A stretch of 64,000 nucleotides of DNA, from positions 248,001-312,000 of the forward strand of contig NZ_BBJO01000014.1 in NCBI RefSeq assembly GCF_000739575.1, given 5' to 3'. Positions 8,046-15,708 of this stretch are shown here, one piece after another; position 1 is the first letter of the stretch, and each line of letters begins with the position of its first letter. The notes below the pieces were generated by a model that was not told the DNA's origin, made no database searches, and worked only from the letters and a program-made list of their open reading frames with translations. Source of the stretch: Halobellus rufus. GTDB taxonomy: Archaea; Halobacteriota; Halobacteria; Halobacteriales; Haloferacaceae. Made by a program: the position numbers and the translations under genes.

Positions 8046-9132
8046 GGGGCGGGCGACTCCGGACGTCGAACGCATCGACCACACCGGATCGAGCCCCGAG
8101 GGAACCAACAGCACGTACGTCCTCCCCGAGCACGGCGTCGTCGTCGATCCGGGACCGCCCGGCGATCACGCGTGGGACGTCCTCGGTTCCGGGTTCCAGA
8201 GCGCCTCCGTATCGATCGAGGACGTCGAGGCGGTCGTCGTCACCCACTGGCACGCGGACCACGCCGGTCTCGCGCCCCGACTGGCCGAACGCGCCGACGC
8301 GGAGCTGTTCCTCCACGAGGCCGACGCGCCCCTCGTCGGAGACTACGCCGCCGAGCGCGGGCGACGCGTCGAACGCGACGCGCGGACGCTTCGCGGGTGG
8401 GGCGTGCCCGACCGAGTCGTGGACGCGGTGGTCGACGGCGACGATCCGTCGCCGATGCCCGATACGACGCCGGTAACGAGCGTCACGCAAGGCGATCAGA
8501 TCCGAGGGACCGACGTCGTTCACACGCCGGGACACACCGCCGGCCACGTCGCGATCAGCGCCGGCGACGCGCTCTTCGTCGGCGACGCGGTGCTCCCGAC
8601 GTACACGCCGAACGTCGGCGGGTCCGACACGCGGGTCGAACGGCCCCTGTCGACGTACCTCGACACGCTCGACGGCCTGCTCGATCATTTCGGGTCCGAC
8701 GATGCCGCAGCCCCGGAAGCAGACCGCGAATCCAGGGCCGTCCGCGCGTTTCCCGGACACGGCCCGACGGTCGCCCTGCGGTCGCGGATCACGGAGATAC
8801 GCGAGCACCACGCCGATCGGCTCCGAAACGCGGTCCGGTCGCTTCCCCGGGTCGACTCCGACTCCCGGGACGAGGACGAACCGGACTCGGAGCGCGCCAC
8901 CGAAGCCGGCGGTCGCGGTCGGACGCCCTGGCAGGTGGCCCGCGACCTCTTCGGCGAGATGTCCGGCATCCACGCGAAGATGGGTGCCGGCGAGGCCGCC
9001 GCCCACCTCCGGTTCGGGGTCGAGGCGGGGCTGGCCGTCCGGACCGACTCGGACCCGGATCGCTACGCCCGGGTCGGCGACGCGGCGGACGAGCGGTTCG
9101 AGCGCGCGGTGTCGGCGTCGCGTTACAGATAA
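8038..9132 (+). CDS. Metallo-beta-lactamase-fold hydrolase
   Basis: A 364-residue protein from the ATG at 8038, which overlaps the UbiD stop by eight bases; an ATG at 7996 would lie deep in the upstream gene. The metal-binding motifs are complete: THWHADHAG, then HTPGHTAGHVA, then FVGDAVLP, and later FPGHGP. The last 100 residues form an acidic, probably winged-helix tail common in this hydrolase branch. Such enzymes cleave thioesters, lactones or other esters with two zinc ions. In this operon a CoA-thioester or lactone substrate made by the decarboxylase/dehydrogenase steps is likely, but the family is too broad to say more. Confidence 0.88.
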   Translation: MREGRATPDVERIDHTGSSPEGTNSTYVLPEHGVVVDPGPPGDHAWDVLGSGFQSASVSIEDVEAVVVTHWHADHAGLAPRLAERADAELFLHEADAPLVGDYAAERGRRVERDARTLRGWGVPDRVVDAVVDGDDPSPMPDTTPVTSVTQGDQIRGTDVVHTPGHTAGHVAISAGDALFVGDAVLPTYTPNVGGSDTRVERPLSTYLDTLDGLLDHFGSDDAAAPEADRESRAVRAFPGHGPTVALRSRITEIREHHADRLRNAVRSLPRVDSDSRDEDEPDSERATEAGGRGRTPWQVARDLFGEMSGIHAKMGAGEAAAHLRFGVEAGLAVRTDSDPDRYARVGDAADERFERAVSASRYR

Positions 9133-9157
9133 GTCCCCCGGCGTGTCAGGGGTAGGT

Positions 9158-10312
9158 ATGACGTTACTGGAGCGCGCACTCGAAGCAGAGCACCGCGACG
9201 TCCTCGATCGAGCGGAGACGTTCGCGACGGAGACGCTCGCACCCCGGGCCGAAGAGATCGAAGACACCCGCGAGTTCCCCCGAGACGTCGTCGAGGCGGC
9301 CGGCGACGCCGGACTGTTGGGGATCCTCGTCCCCGAGGAGTACGGCGGCCTAGGCGGTGACTTCCTCTCGTACTGTCTCGCGCTGGAACGCATCGCCGAG
9401 GAGAGCGGCGCGGTGGCGGAGATAATTCAGGGACACACCTTCGCGACGCTTCCCGTCTTGAACTTCGGGACCGACGCGCAGCGCGACCGGTTGCTCCCGT
9501 CGATGGTCGCGGGGGAATCCGTCGGGGCGATGTTGCTGACGGAACCCGGCGCGGGGTCCTCACCGACCGAACTCGCGACCGTCGCGGAGGCGACGGACGA
9601 GGGGTACCGGATCTCCGGCGAGAAGTCCTTCGGGACGAACGCAGGCGTCGCCGACGTGCACCTCGTCGTCGCCCGGAAGCGGCCCCAGCCCGAAGACTCC
9701 CACGGCGTCAGCGTCTTCTTGGTTCCCAGTCCCGAGGACACCGACGGCTTCTCGTTCGAGCGCGGCGAGTACCTCGGGATGCACGGCCACGTGACCGGCG
9801 ACGCGACGTTCGAGGACGTCGACGTCGAGGCCGACGCGCTCCTCGGATCGATCGGGGAGGGGTTCCGGATCGCGATGGGCACGATCGACATGGCCCGGAC
9901 CGGGCTCGGGGCGATCGGTTGCGGAATCGGTCGCGCGGCCTTCGATCACGCCGTCGACTACGCGGGCGACCGCGAACAGGGTGGGAAAGCGGTCGGCGAG
10001 TACCAGGCCGTTCAGGTACTGATCGCCGAGATGGACTCCAGACTGGAGTCGGCGCGGCACCTCGTGTACGACTCGGCGGTCCGCATCGCGTCCGACGCCG
10101 GTGACACGCGCGCCTCCTCGCGAGCGAAGTTCACCGCGAGCGACGCCGCGGAGTTCTGTGCGCGCAACGCGATGCAGATCTACGGCGGGAAGGGCTACCG
10201 GACGGACTACCCGCTGGAGCGCTACTACCGCGACGCTCGGATCCTCTCGATCATCGGCGGGACCTCGGAGATTCAGAAGACCACCGTCGCCGGCCAGGCG
10301 CTGGGACTCTGA
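9158..10312 (+). CDS. Acyl-CoA dehydrogenase
   Basis: A 384-residue flavoprotein from the ATG at 9158; the open frame extends upstream only because it shadows the hydrolase gene. It has the N-terminal helical domain, the FAD-contacting MLLTEPGAGSSPTELATV and the C-terminal IYGGKGYRTDYPLERYYRD. It introduces a 2,3-double bond into an acyl- or alicyclic-CoA and passes electrons to ETF. The usual catalytic glutamate of medium-chain enzymes (E in YEGT) is a glycine here (IIGGTSEIQ). The alternative site used by isovaleryl-type enzymes also lacks a glutamate (IDMARTGLG). The base must therefore come from elsewhere, as in some alicyclic-CoA dehydrogenases. It is in line with the UbiD operon. Confidence 0.9.
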   Translation: MTLLERALEAEHRDVLDRAETFATETLAPRAEEIEDTREFPRDVVEAAGDAGLLGILVPEEYGGLGGDFLSYCLALERIAEESGAVAEIIQGHTFATLPVLNFGTDAQRDRLLPSMVAGESVGAMLLTEPGAGSSPTELATVAEATDEGYRISGEKSFGTNAGVADVHLVVARKRPQPEDSHGVSVFLVPSPEDTDGFSFERGEYLGMHGHVTGDATFEDVDVEADALLGSIGEGFRIAMGTIDMARTGLGAIGCGIGRAAFDHAVDYAGDREQGGKAVGEYQAVQVLIAEMDSRLESARHLVYDSAVRIASDAGDTRASSRAKFTASDAAEFCARNAMQIYGGKGYRTDYPLERYYRDARILSIIGGTSEIQKTTVAGQALGL

Positions 10313-10317
10313 GCCGG

Positions 10318-10749
10318 GTGGCCCGACACTACGACGAGATCGCGCTCACCGACGAGGAGCGCGCGGAACTGTTCGAGTCGGCGGACGTCACCCGCTTCGC
10401 CAGCGTGGGGGCCGACGGGCTGCCGCACGTCGTCCCGGTGGCGTTCACCGTGGTCGACGGAGAGCTGTGCTTCGAGACCGACGCGGACTCGGTAAAGGTC
10501 AGGAACGTCGAAGAGACGGGGAAGGGGGCCGCCGTCGTCGACGCCGGCGAGGCGGAGTTCAATGAGCACCGCGGCGTGCAGTGGCGCGGGGCCGCTCGCG
10601 TCGTCGACGACCGCGAGTTCGAGAAGGAGATCGAACGCGGCCTGTTCGGGACGGTGAAATCGGTTCCCGACGCCGGGAAACACCAACGCGTGAAGATCGC
10701 GCTGACGCCCGATCGGACGGTCTCGTGGGACTTCCGGAAGGTCGGATAA
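10318..10749 (+). CDS. Pyridoxamine 5'-phosphate oxidase-fold (PPOX/F420-type) protein
   Basis: A 143-residue split-barrel protein starting at a GTG five bases after the acyl-CoA dehydrogenase stop. The pattern RFASVGADGLPHVVPVAFTV, then KVRNVEETGKGAAVVD, is that of the PPOX/F420-dependent oxidoreductase superfamily. Haloarchaea make F420, so a deazaflavin- or FMN-dependent reduction is likely. It ends the UbiD-hydrolase-dehydrogenase operon, which suggests a redox step on the same pathway. The substrate is unknown. Confidence 0.8.
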   Translation: MARHYDEIALTDEERAELFESADVTRFASVGADGLPHVVPVAFTVVDGELCFETDADSVKVRNVEETGKGAAVVDAGEAEFNEHRGVQWRGAARVVDDREFEKEIERGLFGTVKSVPDAGKHQRVKIALTPDRTVSWDFRKVG

Positions 10750-10806
10750 TCGGGTCGTCGGCCGTGGCCGGCCACCCGAGGTGACTGAAAAACTCGCTGA
10801 TCCGGT

Positions 10807-11061
10807 TCAGCGGGATCCGTCGCGGTCCCGGCCGGTGTCGGGCATCGCGCCGTCGTATTTGATCCGCTCGAAGATCGTGTGACAGCTGTTGCAGTAGTAC
10901 TGGCTCTTCGAGACCTCCGACCCGAACGTCGATTCGAGTTCGACGTCCTCGGAGCCGCAGAACGGACAGGCCGCCCGGAACGGCGGTTCTTCCTCCCGCG
11001 AGCCGTCGGCGACCGCTTCGCGCGCCGTATCGGCCCCGGAGTTCGAGACGTTCGAGCTCAT
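10807..11061 (-). CDS. PaaD-type zinc-ribbon protein (detached C-terminal half of PaaD)
   Basis: An 84-residue protein from the ATG at 11061, which overlaps the paaC stop by ATGA; a start at 11157 would lie inside paaC. Residues around 31-70 read CPFCGSEDVELESTFGSEVS, then YYCNSCHTIFERIKYDG. This matches the two-CxxC zinc ribbon that forms the C-terminus of bacterial PaaD (C-P-x-C-G-S-x-x-V-x-x-x-S-x-F-G-S). Here it is a separate gene at the end of the operon, while the MIP18 half lies at 12034-12408. It probably works with that half in maturing or stabilising the epoxidase. Confidence 0.85.
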   Translation of the reverse strand: MSSNVSNSGADTAREAVADGSREEEPPFRAACPFCGSEDVELESTFGSEVSKSQYYCNSCHTIFERIKYDGAMPDTGRDRDGSR

Positions 11062-11837
11062 TCGATCACGTACTCCTTGTTCGAGACGCCCTGTAGCTGG
11101 TCGACCACGCTGGCTTCGACGTGGCCGTCGTCGGTTCGTCTGCGCTTCGCATCCCACTGGTCGGGGTCCGGGACGTCGCCGTCGAGGGGCGGCACCGACA
11201 CGTCCGTGCTCGCGAACAGCTCAACGTAATGCTCGTGAAGGGCACCGCGGATGTCCGCGACCGAGCGATCGGTGAAGCCGGCGTTCACGAGCGGGTCCGA
11301 CGCCTGGTCGTAGGTCGCGGGACCGATGAACGTGAGTATCTGCGGGAAGTACCGCTCCAACGCGGCTTCGACGGCGTCTGGTTGGCTCTCCGCGAGCGTC
11401 TCGAGTCGGCCGTCCTGGTGCTCCAGGTGGAAGTACTCGTCCTCGCCCATCTTCTGGACCATCCCGGTGAAGTCGTCGTGGTCGATGGCGTCCAGCAGTA
11501 GCCAGGCCGTCCGGTCGGTGAGCGCCGCCTGGACGACGAACGTCGGCCAGTTCTCGGCCTCCTCGTCGAGTGTCGGCGCGTTCGCGTACTCCTCGGGAGC
11601 GCGTTCGGACTCCAGCCACTCCTCGTCGACGCCCTGCTGTTTGAGGAGGCGGAACAGCTGTCGGACCTGTCCGATCTCGTCTTGGGCGTTGCTCGCCCCG
11701 GAGATGTTGTCCTCGAGGTGCGGTCCCTTCAGCATCCACTCGCCGTAGCGCTGCCCCAAGAGCAGCTTCGTGTCGGCGATCGCTTGTACGTAGTCGACGG
11801 CGGCTTCCGGCCAGCCGGTTTCGGCTTCGGCGTTCAT
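11058..11837 (-). CDS. paaC: 1,2-phenylacetyl-CoA epoxidase subunit PaaC
   Basis: A 259-residue ferritin-like helical protein of normal PaaC length. It contains ADTKLLLGQRYGEWMLKGPH and ASNAQDEIGQVRQLFRL, where the iron-binding histidine of PaaA is replaced by glutamine (Q57), as expected for this structural, non-catalytic subunit. EDEYFHLEH follows near residue 135. PaaC scaffolds PaaA in the multicomponent oxygenase that epoxidises the ring of phenylacetyl-CoA. It overlaps its neighbours on both sides by ATGA. Confidence 0.93.
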   Translation of the reverse strand: MNAEAETGWPEAAVDYVQAIADTKLLLGQRYGEWMLKGPHLEDNISGASNAQDEIGQVRQLFRLLKQQGVDEEWLESERAPEEYANAPTLDEEAENWPTFVVQAALTDRTAWLLLDAIDHDDFTGMVQKMGEDEYFHLEHQDGRLETLAESQPDAVEAALERYFPQILTFIGPATYDQASDPLVNAGFTDRSVADIRGALHEHYVELFASTDVSVPPLDGDVPDPDQWDAKRRRTDDGHVEASVVDQLQGVSNKEYVIE

Positions 11838-12037
11838 TGTGGGTACCCTCCTGCGATGGCTTCGGTCTTGACTTCGAGCAGATTCTCCTCGCGGACGACG
11901 CCGATGAACTCCCAGTCCTCCTCGTCGTAGGTCCGGTAGGCGTAGATGCGCGCCAGACGGTCGGAGTCGGCCTGTACCGTCCCGGCGTGGATCAGATCGT
12001 CACCGGCGTTGACTCGCGTGAACACGTGGTACTTCAT
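11834..12037 (-). CDS. paaB: 1,2-phenylacetyl-CoA epoxidase subunit PaaB
   Basis: A 67-residue protein from MKYHVFTRVNAGDDLIHAGT, with the ARIYAYRTYDEEDWEF core and a VVREENLLEV segment typical of PaaB. It is shorter than bacterial PaaB (about 95 residues). In the epoxidase PaaB links PaaAC units and is not catalytic. The ATG at 12037 overlaps the upstream paaD stop (ATGA), and the stop overlaps the paaC start, so it is translationally coupled on both sides. Confidence 0.9.
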   Translation of the reverse strand: MKYHVFTRVNAGDDLIHAGTVQADSDRLARIYAYRTYDEEDWEFIGVVREENLLEVKTEAIAGGYPQ

Positions 12038-12408
12038 AGGCTGATACCCGCGTCTTTGAGTTCTTCGTGAGCGGTCTCGGTGAGCATGTCCTTCGACCAG
12101 ACGGGGTCCCACGTGATCTCGATCTCGACGCCCGTGATCCCGCGGATCGTTCGCAGCGCGGCGCGGACGTCGTCTTTGATCATATCGTAGGCGGGACATC
12201 CCATACAGGGGAACGTCATAGTGACCGTGGCCTCACCCGCGTCGACATCGACGTCGTAGATCATCGCCATCTCGACGAGGCTGACCGGAATGTGGGGGTC
12301 GGGGACGGTATCGAGCGTCTCCCACACCTCTCGCTCCAGTTCGTCGGCGTCCTCGTCCGGACCGATGTGAAAGCCCGGCGTTCCGGCGTCGACGGAGTTG
12401 ACGCTCAT
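12034..12408 (-). CDS. paaD: PaaD N-terminal half, MIP18/DUF59-type assembly protein
   Basis: A 124-residue protein with the MIP18-family core: WETLDTVPDPHIPVSLVEM, then VTMTFPCMGCPAYDMIKDDV with the paired cysteines of this family, and VEIEITWDPVW. PaaD is needed to make an active PaaABCE oxygenase, and MIP18 proteins act in iron-sulphur or metal-centre assembly. Bacterial PaaD carries a zinc ribbon after this domain. Here the protein stops and the ribbon is a separate gene at the other end of the operon. It begins two bases after paaA. Confidence 0.9.
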   Translation of the reverse strand: MSVNSVDAGTPGFHIGPDEDADELEREVWETLDTVPDPHIPVSLVEMAMIYDVDVDAGEATVTMTFPCMGCPAYDMIKDDVRAALRTIRGITGVEIEITWDPVWSKDMLTETAHEELKDAGISL

Positions 12409-12409
12409 G

Positions 12410-13330
12410 TCACACCCCCACTTCGATCTTGCCCGACTGGAGCATATTGACGTACTTCTCGTTGGCCGGGCCGCGGTCCCGCCAGCGGTCGAGCACGTCG
12501 TCCCAGGAGATCGGCTCCTCGAAGCGCCACTCCTTGTTCTCCGCGTCGAAGGCGACCGGGGCGTCGTACTCGAGGACGTACTCCTCGGACTCCTCGTCGA
12601 AGTGGGCGGGGACGTCCAGCCCGAGGTCGTTCGCCAGCGGCACGGTGTGGCTCATCCACTCCTGCCGCAGCTCGTCGTTGGTCTTGCCCTTGATCCGATA
12701 GTCGAGTTGGGACGTGTTGTGCTTCTGGTCGTCGGGGAGGCCGAACCACTCGATGCCCATCGGGAACATCCAGTCCATCGCCTCTTGGACGCGGCGCTTC
12801 GTCTTCTCCGATTTGTTGGCCAACCGTCGCATCCACGTCTCACCGTGGCGCAGGTGGAACTGCTCTTCCTTTCCGACTTTGCGGAGGGCGCGCTTCCACG
12901 GCGCGTAGGAGGTGTTCTCCTCGATGTCGCTCAGGAGGACCATCCCCGCGCGGTCGAACATCCCGTGCGCGCTGACGAGTTCGGCGAAGGTCTCCAGGTG
13001 CTGGTCGAACCCGTAGGTGTTGCGGAACTCGTGGGGCTCGCGCCCGAAGAGGAGTTCCTCGCGGTCCTCGCCGAGGTCCTCGAGGAGCCGATAGGCGATG
13101 TGCCCGTGACCGAGTTCGTCCTGGATGACGCTCACACAGGAGGCGCGCGCGTCCAGCGTCGGCGCGTTCATCGATTGCTCGTAGTACGCGGGGGCGCTCA
13201 TCAGTTCCGTGTCCGCCGAAACCTTGAGCGTCGCCTTGAGAGCCTTCTTGTAGCCCTCGGTCATCTCGGACTCGTCCTCGATCATCCGACCGTTCTGTAG
13301 TTGCTCTTTGAATCGTTTTTCCGTTGGCAT
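12410..13330 (-). CDS. paaA: 1,2-phenylacetyl-CoA epoxidase catalytic subunit PaaA
   Basis: A 306-residue diiron subunit. Ligand motifs are visible: E42 in TELMSAP, E72-x-x-H75 in IQDELGHGH, and E156-x-x-H159 in KEEQFHLRH. The family's EWFGLPDD and LDYRIKGKTNDELRQEW stretches are present. It inserts oxygen into the aromatic ring of phenylacetyl-CoA to give the 1,2-epoxide. It is the first gene of the operon paaA-paaD-paaB-paaC-zinc ribbon, all on the reverse strand with contacts of two bases or less. No PaaE flavin reductase is in the operon; a 2Fe-2S ferredoxin lies 700 bases away. Confidence 0.95.
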   Translation of the reverse strand: MPTEKRFKEQLQNGRMIEDESEMTEGYKKALKATLKVSADTELMSAPAYYEQSMNAPTLDARASCVSVIQDELGHGHIAYRLLEDLGEDREELLFGREPHEFRNTYGFDQHLETFAELVSAHGMFDRAGMVLLSDIEENTSYAPWKRALRKVGKEEQFHLRHGETWMRRLANKSEKTKRRVQEAMDWMFPMGIEWFGLPDDQKHNTSQLDYRIKGKTNDELRQEWMSHTVPLANDLGLDVPAHFDEESEEYVLEYDAPVAFDAENKEWRFEEPISWDDVLDRWRDRGPANEKYVNMLQSGKIEVGV

Positions 13331-13365
13331 AGCTCGAAATTCGCCTCGTCAGCAAAGTTTGGCTC

Positions 13366-13385
13366 CAGTAGTATTAACTTTACTG
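13366..13385. promoter_or_regulatory. Inverted repeat over the presumed paaA promoter
   Basis: CAGTA and TACTG are exact inverted arms ten bases apart. The centre, read on the reverse strand, is AAGTTAATAC and includes an AT-rich TATA candidate 40-50 bases before the paaA start. A regulator bound here would block the operon. No regulator gene adjoins it. Confidence 0.4.
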
Positions 13386-13544
13386 CCGGTGGCTCGGACT
13401 GACTGACCGTTTCTCTCGGGACACGCGACGGCCACGCCGACCGATTCCCCGGGGTACAACGAGTGAAGCGCGCCGGTCGAGTCCCTATAACCCACAGGTA
13501 ATCTGACATTTATTCGAGGTCCGCCGCTCGTATCGACGCGAATC

Positions 13545-13550
13545 TTTTAG
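13545..13550 (+). promoter_or_regulatory. TATA-like box of the acetyltransferase gene
   Basis: CTTTTAGA lies 25-30 bases before the ATG at 13575, the leaderless spacing. It supports that ATG over the one at 13566. Confidence 0.45.
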
Positions 13551-13574
13551 AAGGATGGGTTCAGAATGGGGGGT

Positions 13575-14057
13575 ATGGAAGTCCGGACACGACACGCCGC
13601 CGAATCGGACGGAGAGGAGATATTGGAACTGTGGCATAAGTTCACGGCTCACCTCTCGAAGTACGACGACAGATACAGTCACGACGACCAGGCCGACGAA
13701 CGGTGGCTCCGTTACTTCGAGAACCAGTTGGTGGACTCGAAGTACGGCACGGTGATCGTCGCCGAAAACGACGAGGGCGAACCGCTCGGCGTGCTGGAGG
13801 CACGCGTGATGGGGGATCACCCGATATTCCAGTTGTCGAACCACGGCTACGTGCACGGGTTGTACGTGCGCGAGGAACACCGGCAGGAGGGCGTCGCCGC
13901 GGCGCTCTTGGACGCCGCCGCCGACTGGTTCCGCGAGGACCCACGCGGCGTCGACTACTACCGAATCGACGTTCTGGCCGACGACGACACCGCGAGCCGG
14001 ATGCTCGAATCCCACGGGCTCGAACCGGTCGAATGCGTCTACGAACAGCGACTCTAA
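13575..14057 (+). CDS. GNAT-family N-acetyltransferase
   Basis: About 160 residues. The GNAT core is clear: motif A around GYVHGLYVREEHRQEGVAAA with the acetyl-CoA-binding R/Q-x-x-G-x-A/V pattern, then YRIDVLADDDTASRMLESHG, LEPVECVYEQRL. It moves an acetyl group to an unknown amine. An ATG three codons upstream (13566) is an alternative start; GGGGGT just before 13575 and a TATA-like box favour the later one. The ferredoxin gene follows after one base, so the two are probably one transcript. Confidence 0.88.
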   Translation: MEVRTRHAAESDGEEILELWHKFTAHLSKYDDRYSHDDQADERWLRYFENQLVDSKYGTVIVAENDEGEPLGVLEARVMGDHPIFQLSNHGYVHGLYVREEHRQEGVAAALLDAAADWFREDPRGVDYYRIDVLADDDTASRMLESHGLEPVECVYEQRL

Positions 14058-14058
14058 T

Positions 14059-14342
14059 ATGGTCGAATACTAGACGTCGAGTTCGTCGACGAGGGGCGAA
14101 CGATCTCGGTGCCCTCGGACAAGCCGATCCTGGAGGCGGCCGAAGAGGCGGGACTCGATCTGCCGTATCAGTGCCGGATGGGCGTCTGCGGGGTGTGCTC
14201 GGCGCTCCGCGTCGAAGAGGGCGAGACAGACCAAGTCGAGGGGATGTTCCTCTCGGGTTCCGAGAAAGAGGAGGGCTACGTTCTGACGTGCGTGGCCAAG
14301 CCGCGGTCGGATCTCAAGTTGCGCTCGAACGAGAGCCCCTGA
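14059..14342 (+). CDS. 2Fe-2S ferredoxin, frameshifted near the start
   Basis: The main frame carries LPYQCRMGVCGVCSAL and later YVLTCVAKP, the four cysteines (C-x4-C-x2-C...C) of plant/PaaE-type ferredoxins. The natural start MVEY at 14059 runs into TAG at 14071 after four codons. The fitting continuation, LDVEFVDEGRTISVPSDK, is in another frame. One extra C at 14070 (TAC-CTA-GAC) would join them as MVEYLDVEFVDEG. As it stands only a GTG at 14109 is available, which would lose the first beta strands. It is a candidate electron donor to PaaA, as its cysteine region resembles the PaaE ferredoxin domain. Confidence 0.8.
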
Positions 14343-14532
14343 GATCCGGACCCGTATTCGGACCGCGCAGCATTCTCCCCGCTTGTGTACTCTGTTCTCT
14401 AACTCGACTGACCCGCTCTCGTCCGATTGACTCACCAGTCACTCCTCGCGATTTTAACCCTTCGTTCGCATCTCTCCCTCCCTCGACGTGGTGACGAAAC
14501 GGCTCGATCGGGACAGATGGGTGGCCGAGGAT

Positions 14533-14552
14533 GTATACAATTCAGTATACAA
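14533..14552. repeat. Tandem GTATACAA pair, copy 1
   Basis: GTATACAA-TTCA-GTATACAA: two identical octamers with a 12-base period, each built on the palindrome GTATAC. A protein binding one face of the helix at about one turn, or a dimer of dimers, would suit it. Confidence 0.7.
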
Positions 14553-14676
14553 TTCCATCCGAGGCAGTTCTGTCCGTCCGACTGCACCACTCCAGAGGTA
14601 AATCACATATGTACGCCTGTTATCTACTCGGCTTACTGGGGTATCTAACCGAACATAATCAATGATTATTCGGAGT

Positions 14677-14696
14677 GTATACAAATTAGTATACAA
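14677..14696. repeat. Tandem GTATACAA pair, copy 2
   Basis: GTATACAA-ATTA-GTATACAA: the same octamers and the same 12-base period as at 14533, placed exactly 144 bases downstream. Conservation of the octamers but not of the spacer bases suggests protein recognition. Confidence 0.7.
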
Positions 14697-14792
14697 CGCG
14701 GGCCCGATGACGTCCGCCAATCAACGAAGCACCGTCAGTAACTGGTGAGCCTTCGCGGCCGTCGGAGGTTCGAGGAGCGCGTCGAGTGTAAT

Positions 14793-14798
14793 GTTTAA
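14793..14798 (+). promoter_or_regulatory. TATA-like box of the 3-hydroxyacyl-CoA dehydrogenase operon
   Basis: TGTTTAAG ends 26 bases before the ATG at 14824, the spacing of a leaderless transcript. Confidence 0.5.
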
Positions 14799-14823
14799 GT
14801 CTTCGCCTACCATCGCCTGCGGT

Positions 14824-15708
14824 ATGCACGTAACAGTCCTCGGAGCGGGGACGATGGGACACGGCATTGCACAGGTGAGCGCGATGGGGGGACACGACGT
14901 GGTCCTTCGCGACATCGAATCGGACTTGGTCTCCGAGGGAATCGACGCGATCCGATCGAACTTGCGGGGCGGGGTCGAACGCGAGAAACTCACCGAGGCC
15001 GAGATGGAATCCGCTCTCGACAACATCACCGGTGAGACCGACCTCGAAGCCGCCGTCGCCGGAACTGACCTCATCGTCGAGGCCGTTCCCGAGGACCTCG
15101 ATCTGAAGAAGAGCGTCCTCGGCGACGCCGAGGACGCCGCGGCGGACGACACGGTGCTCGCGACGAACACGTCGTCGCTGTCTGTGACGGAACTCGCGAG
15201 CGCTCTCGAACGCCCGCAGGGGCTGATCGGACTGCACTTCTTCAATCCGGTGCACATCATGTCGCTTGTCGAGGTCATCGTCGGGGAACGAACCAGCGAC
15301 TCGACGCAGTCGGTTGCGACTGAGTACGTCGACAGCATCGACAAGACGTCGGTCGTCGTTCGGGACACTCCCGGATTCGCGTCGTCGAGACTTGGCGTCG
15401 CACTCGGCGTCGAGGCGATTCGGATGGTCGAAGAGGGCGTCGCTTCGCCGCGCGACATCGACAACGCGATGGAACTGGGATACAACCACCCGATGGGGCC
15501 GCTGGAGCTCACGGACGTCGTCGGACTGGACGTCCGCTTGGACATCCTCGAATACCTGCGCGAGGAACTCGGTGAACGGTTCAAACCGCCTCAACTGCTC
15601 AAACGCAAGGTCCGGGCCGGGAAAGTCGGGAAGAAGTCGGGCGAGGGATTCTACGTGTGGGAGGACGGCGAAGCGGTCGGAATGAGCGGCGAGTGGGGGG
15701 ACCGATGA
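14824..15708 (+). CDS. 3-hydroxyacyl-CoA dehydrogenase
   Basis: A 294-residue single-domain enzyme. The NAD-binding loop is GAGTMGHGIAQ at residues 7-17. The catalytic pair is in LHFFNPVHIMSLVEVI (His, and Glu twelve residues on), and the C-terminal helical domain has NHPMGPLELTDVVGLDV. It oxidises 3-hydroxyacyl-CoA to 3-oxoacyl-CoA, matching PaaH in a phenylacetate pathway. The ATG at 14824 has a TATA-like box at leaderless distance. The stop overlaps the next enoyl-CoA hydratase start (ATGA), forming a beta-oxidation pair. Confidence 0.93.
   Translation: MHVTVLGAGTMGHGIAQVSAMGGHDVVLRDIESDLVSEGIDAIRSNLRGGVEREKLTEAEMESALDNITGETDLEAAVAGTDLIVEAVPEDLDLKKSVLGDAEDAAADDTVLATNTSSLSVTELASALERPQGLIGLHFFNPVHIMSLVEVIVGERTSDSTQSVATEYVDSIDKTSVVVRDTPGFASSRLGVALGVEAIRMVEEGVASPRDIDNAMELGYNHPMGPLELTDVVGLDVRLDILEYLREELGERFKPPQLLKRKVRAGKVGKKSGEGFYVWEDGEAVGMSGEWGDR

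Larger units (their letters stand above)
14343..14792. other. Intergenic regulatory region with two GTATACAA repeat pairs
   Basis: This 450-base gap between the ferredoxin and the 3-hydroxyacyl-CoA dehydrogenase has no convincing gene. Its AT content rises after 14450. It holds two tandem repeat pairs described separately. An 88-codon reverse frame across it is best read as chance, because its LYTELYT and LYTNLYT stretches are just the repeats translated. Confidence 0.55.

Noticed and set aside
8702-9157. N-terminal extension of the acyl-CoA dehydrogenase
   Set aside because: It is Arg/Pro-rich, overlaps the metallo-hydrolase gene in another frame, and the family starts at the ATG at 9158.
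11062-11157. Upstream start for the PaaD zinc-ribbon protein
   Set aside because: It lies inside paaC and encodes a basic stretch. The ATG at 11061 gives the ATGA overlap seen throughout the operon.
14454-14720. 88-codon reverse frame across the GTATACAA repeats
   Set aside because: Its notable LYTELYT and LYTNLYT segments are only the repeats translated. There is no ribosome-binding site, homology or acidic bias.
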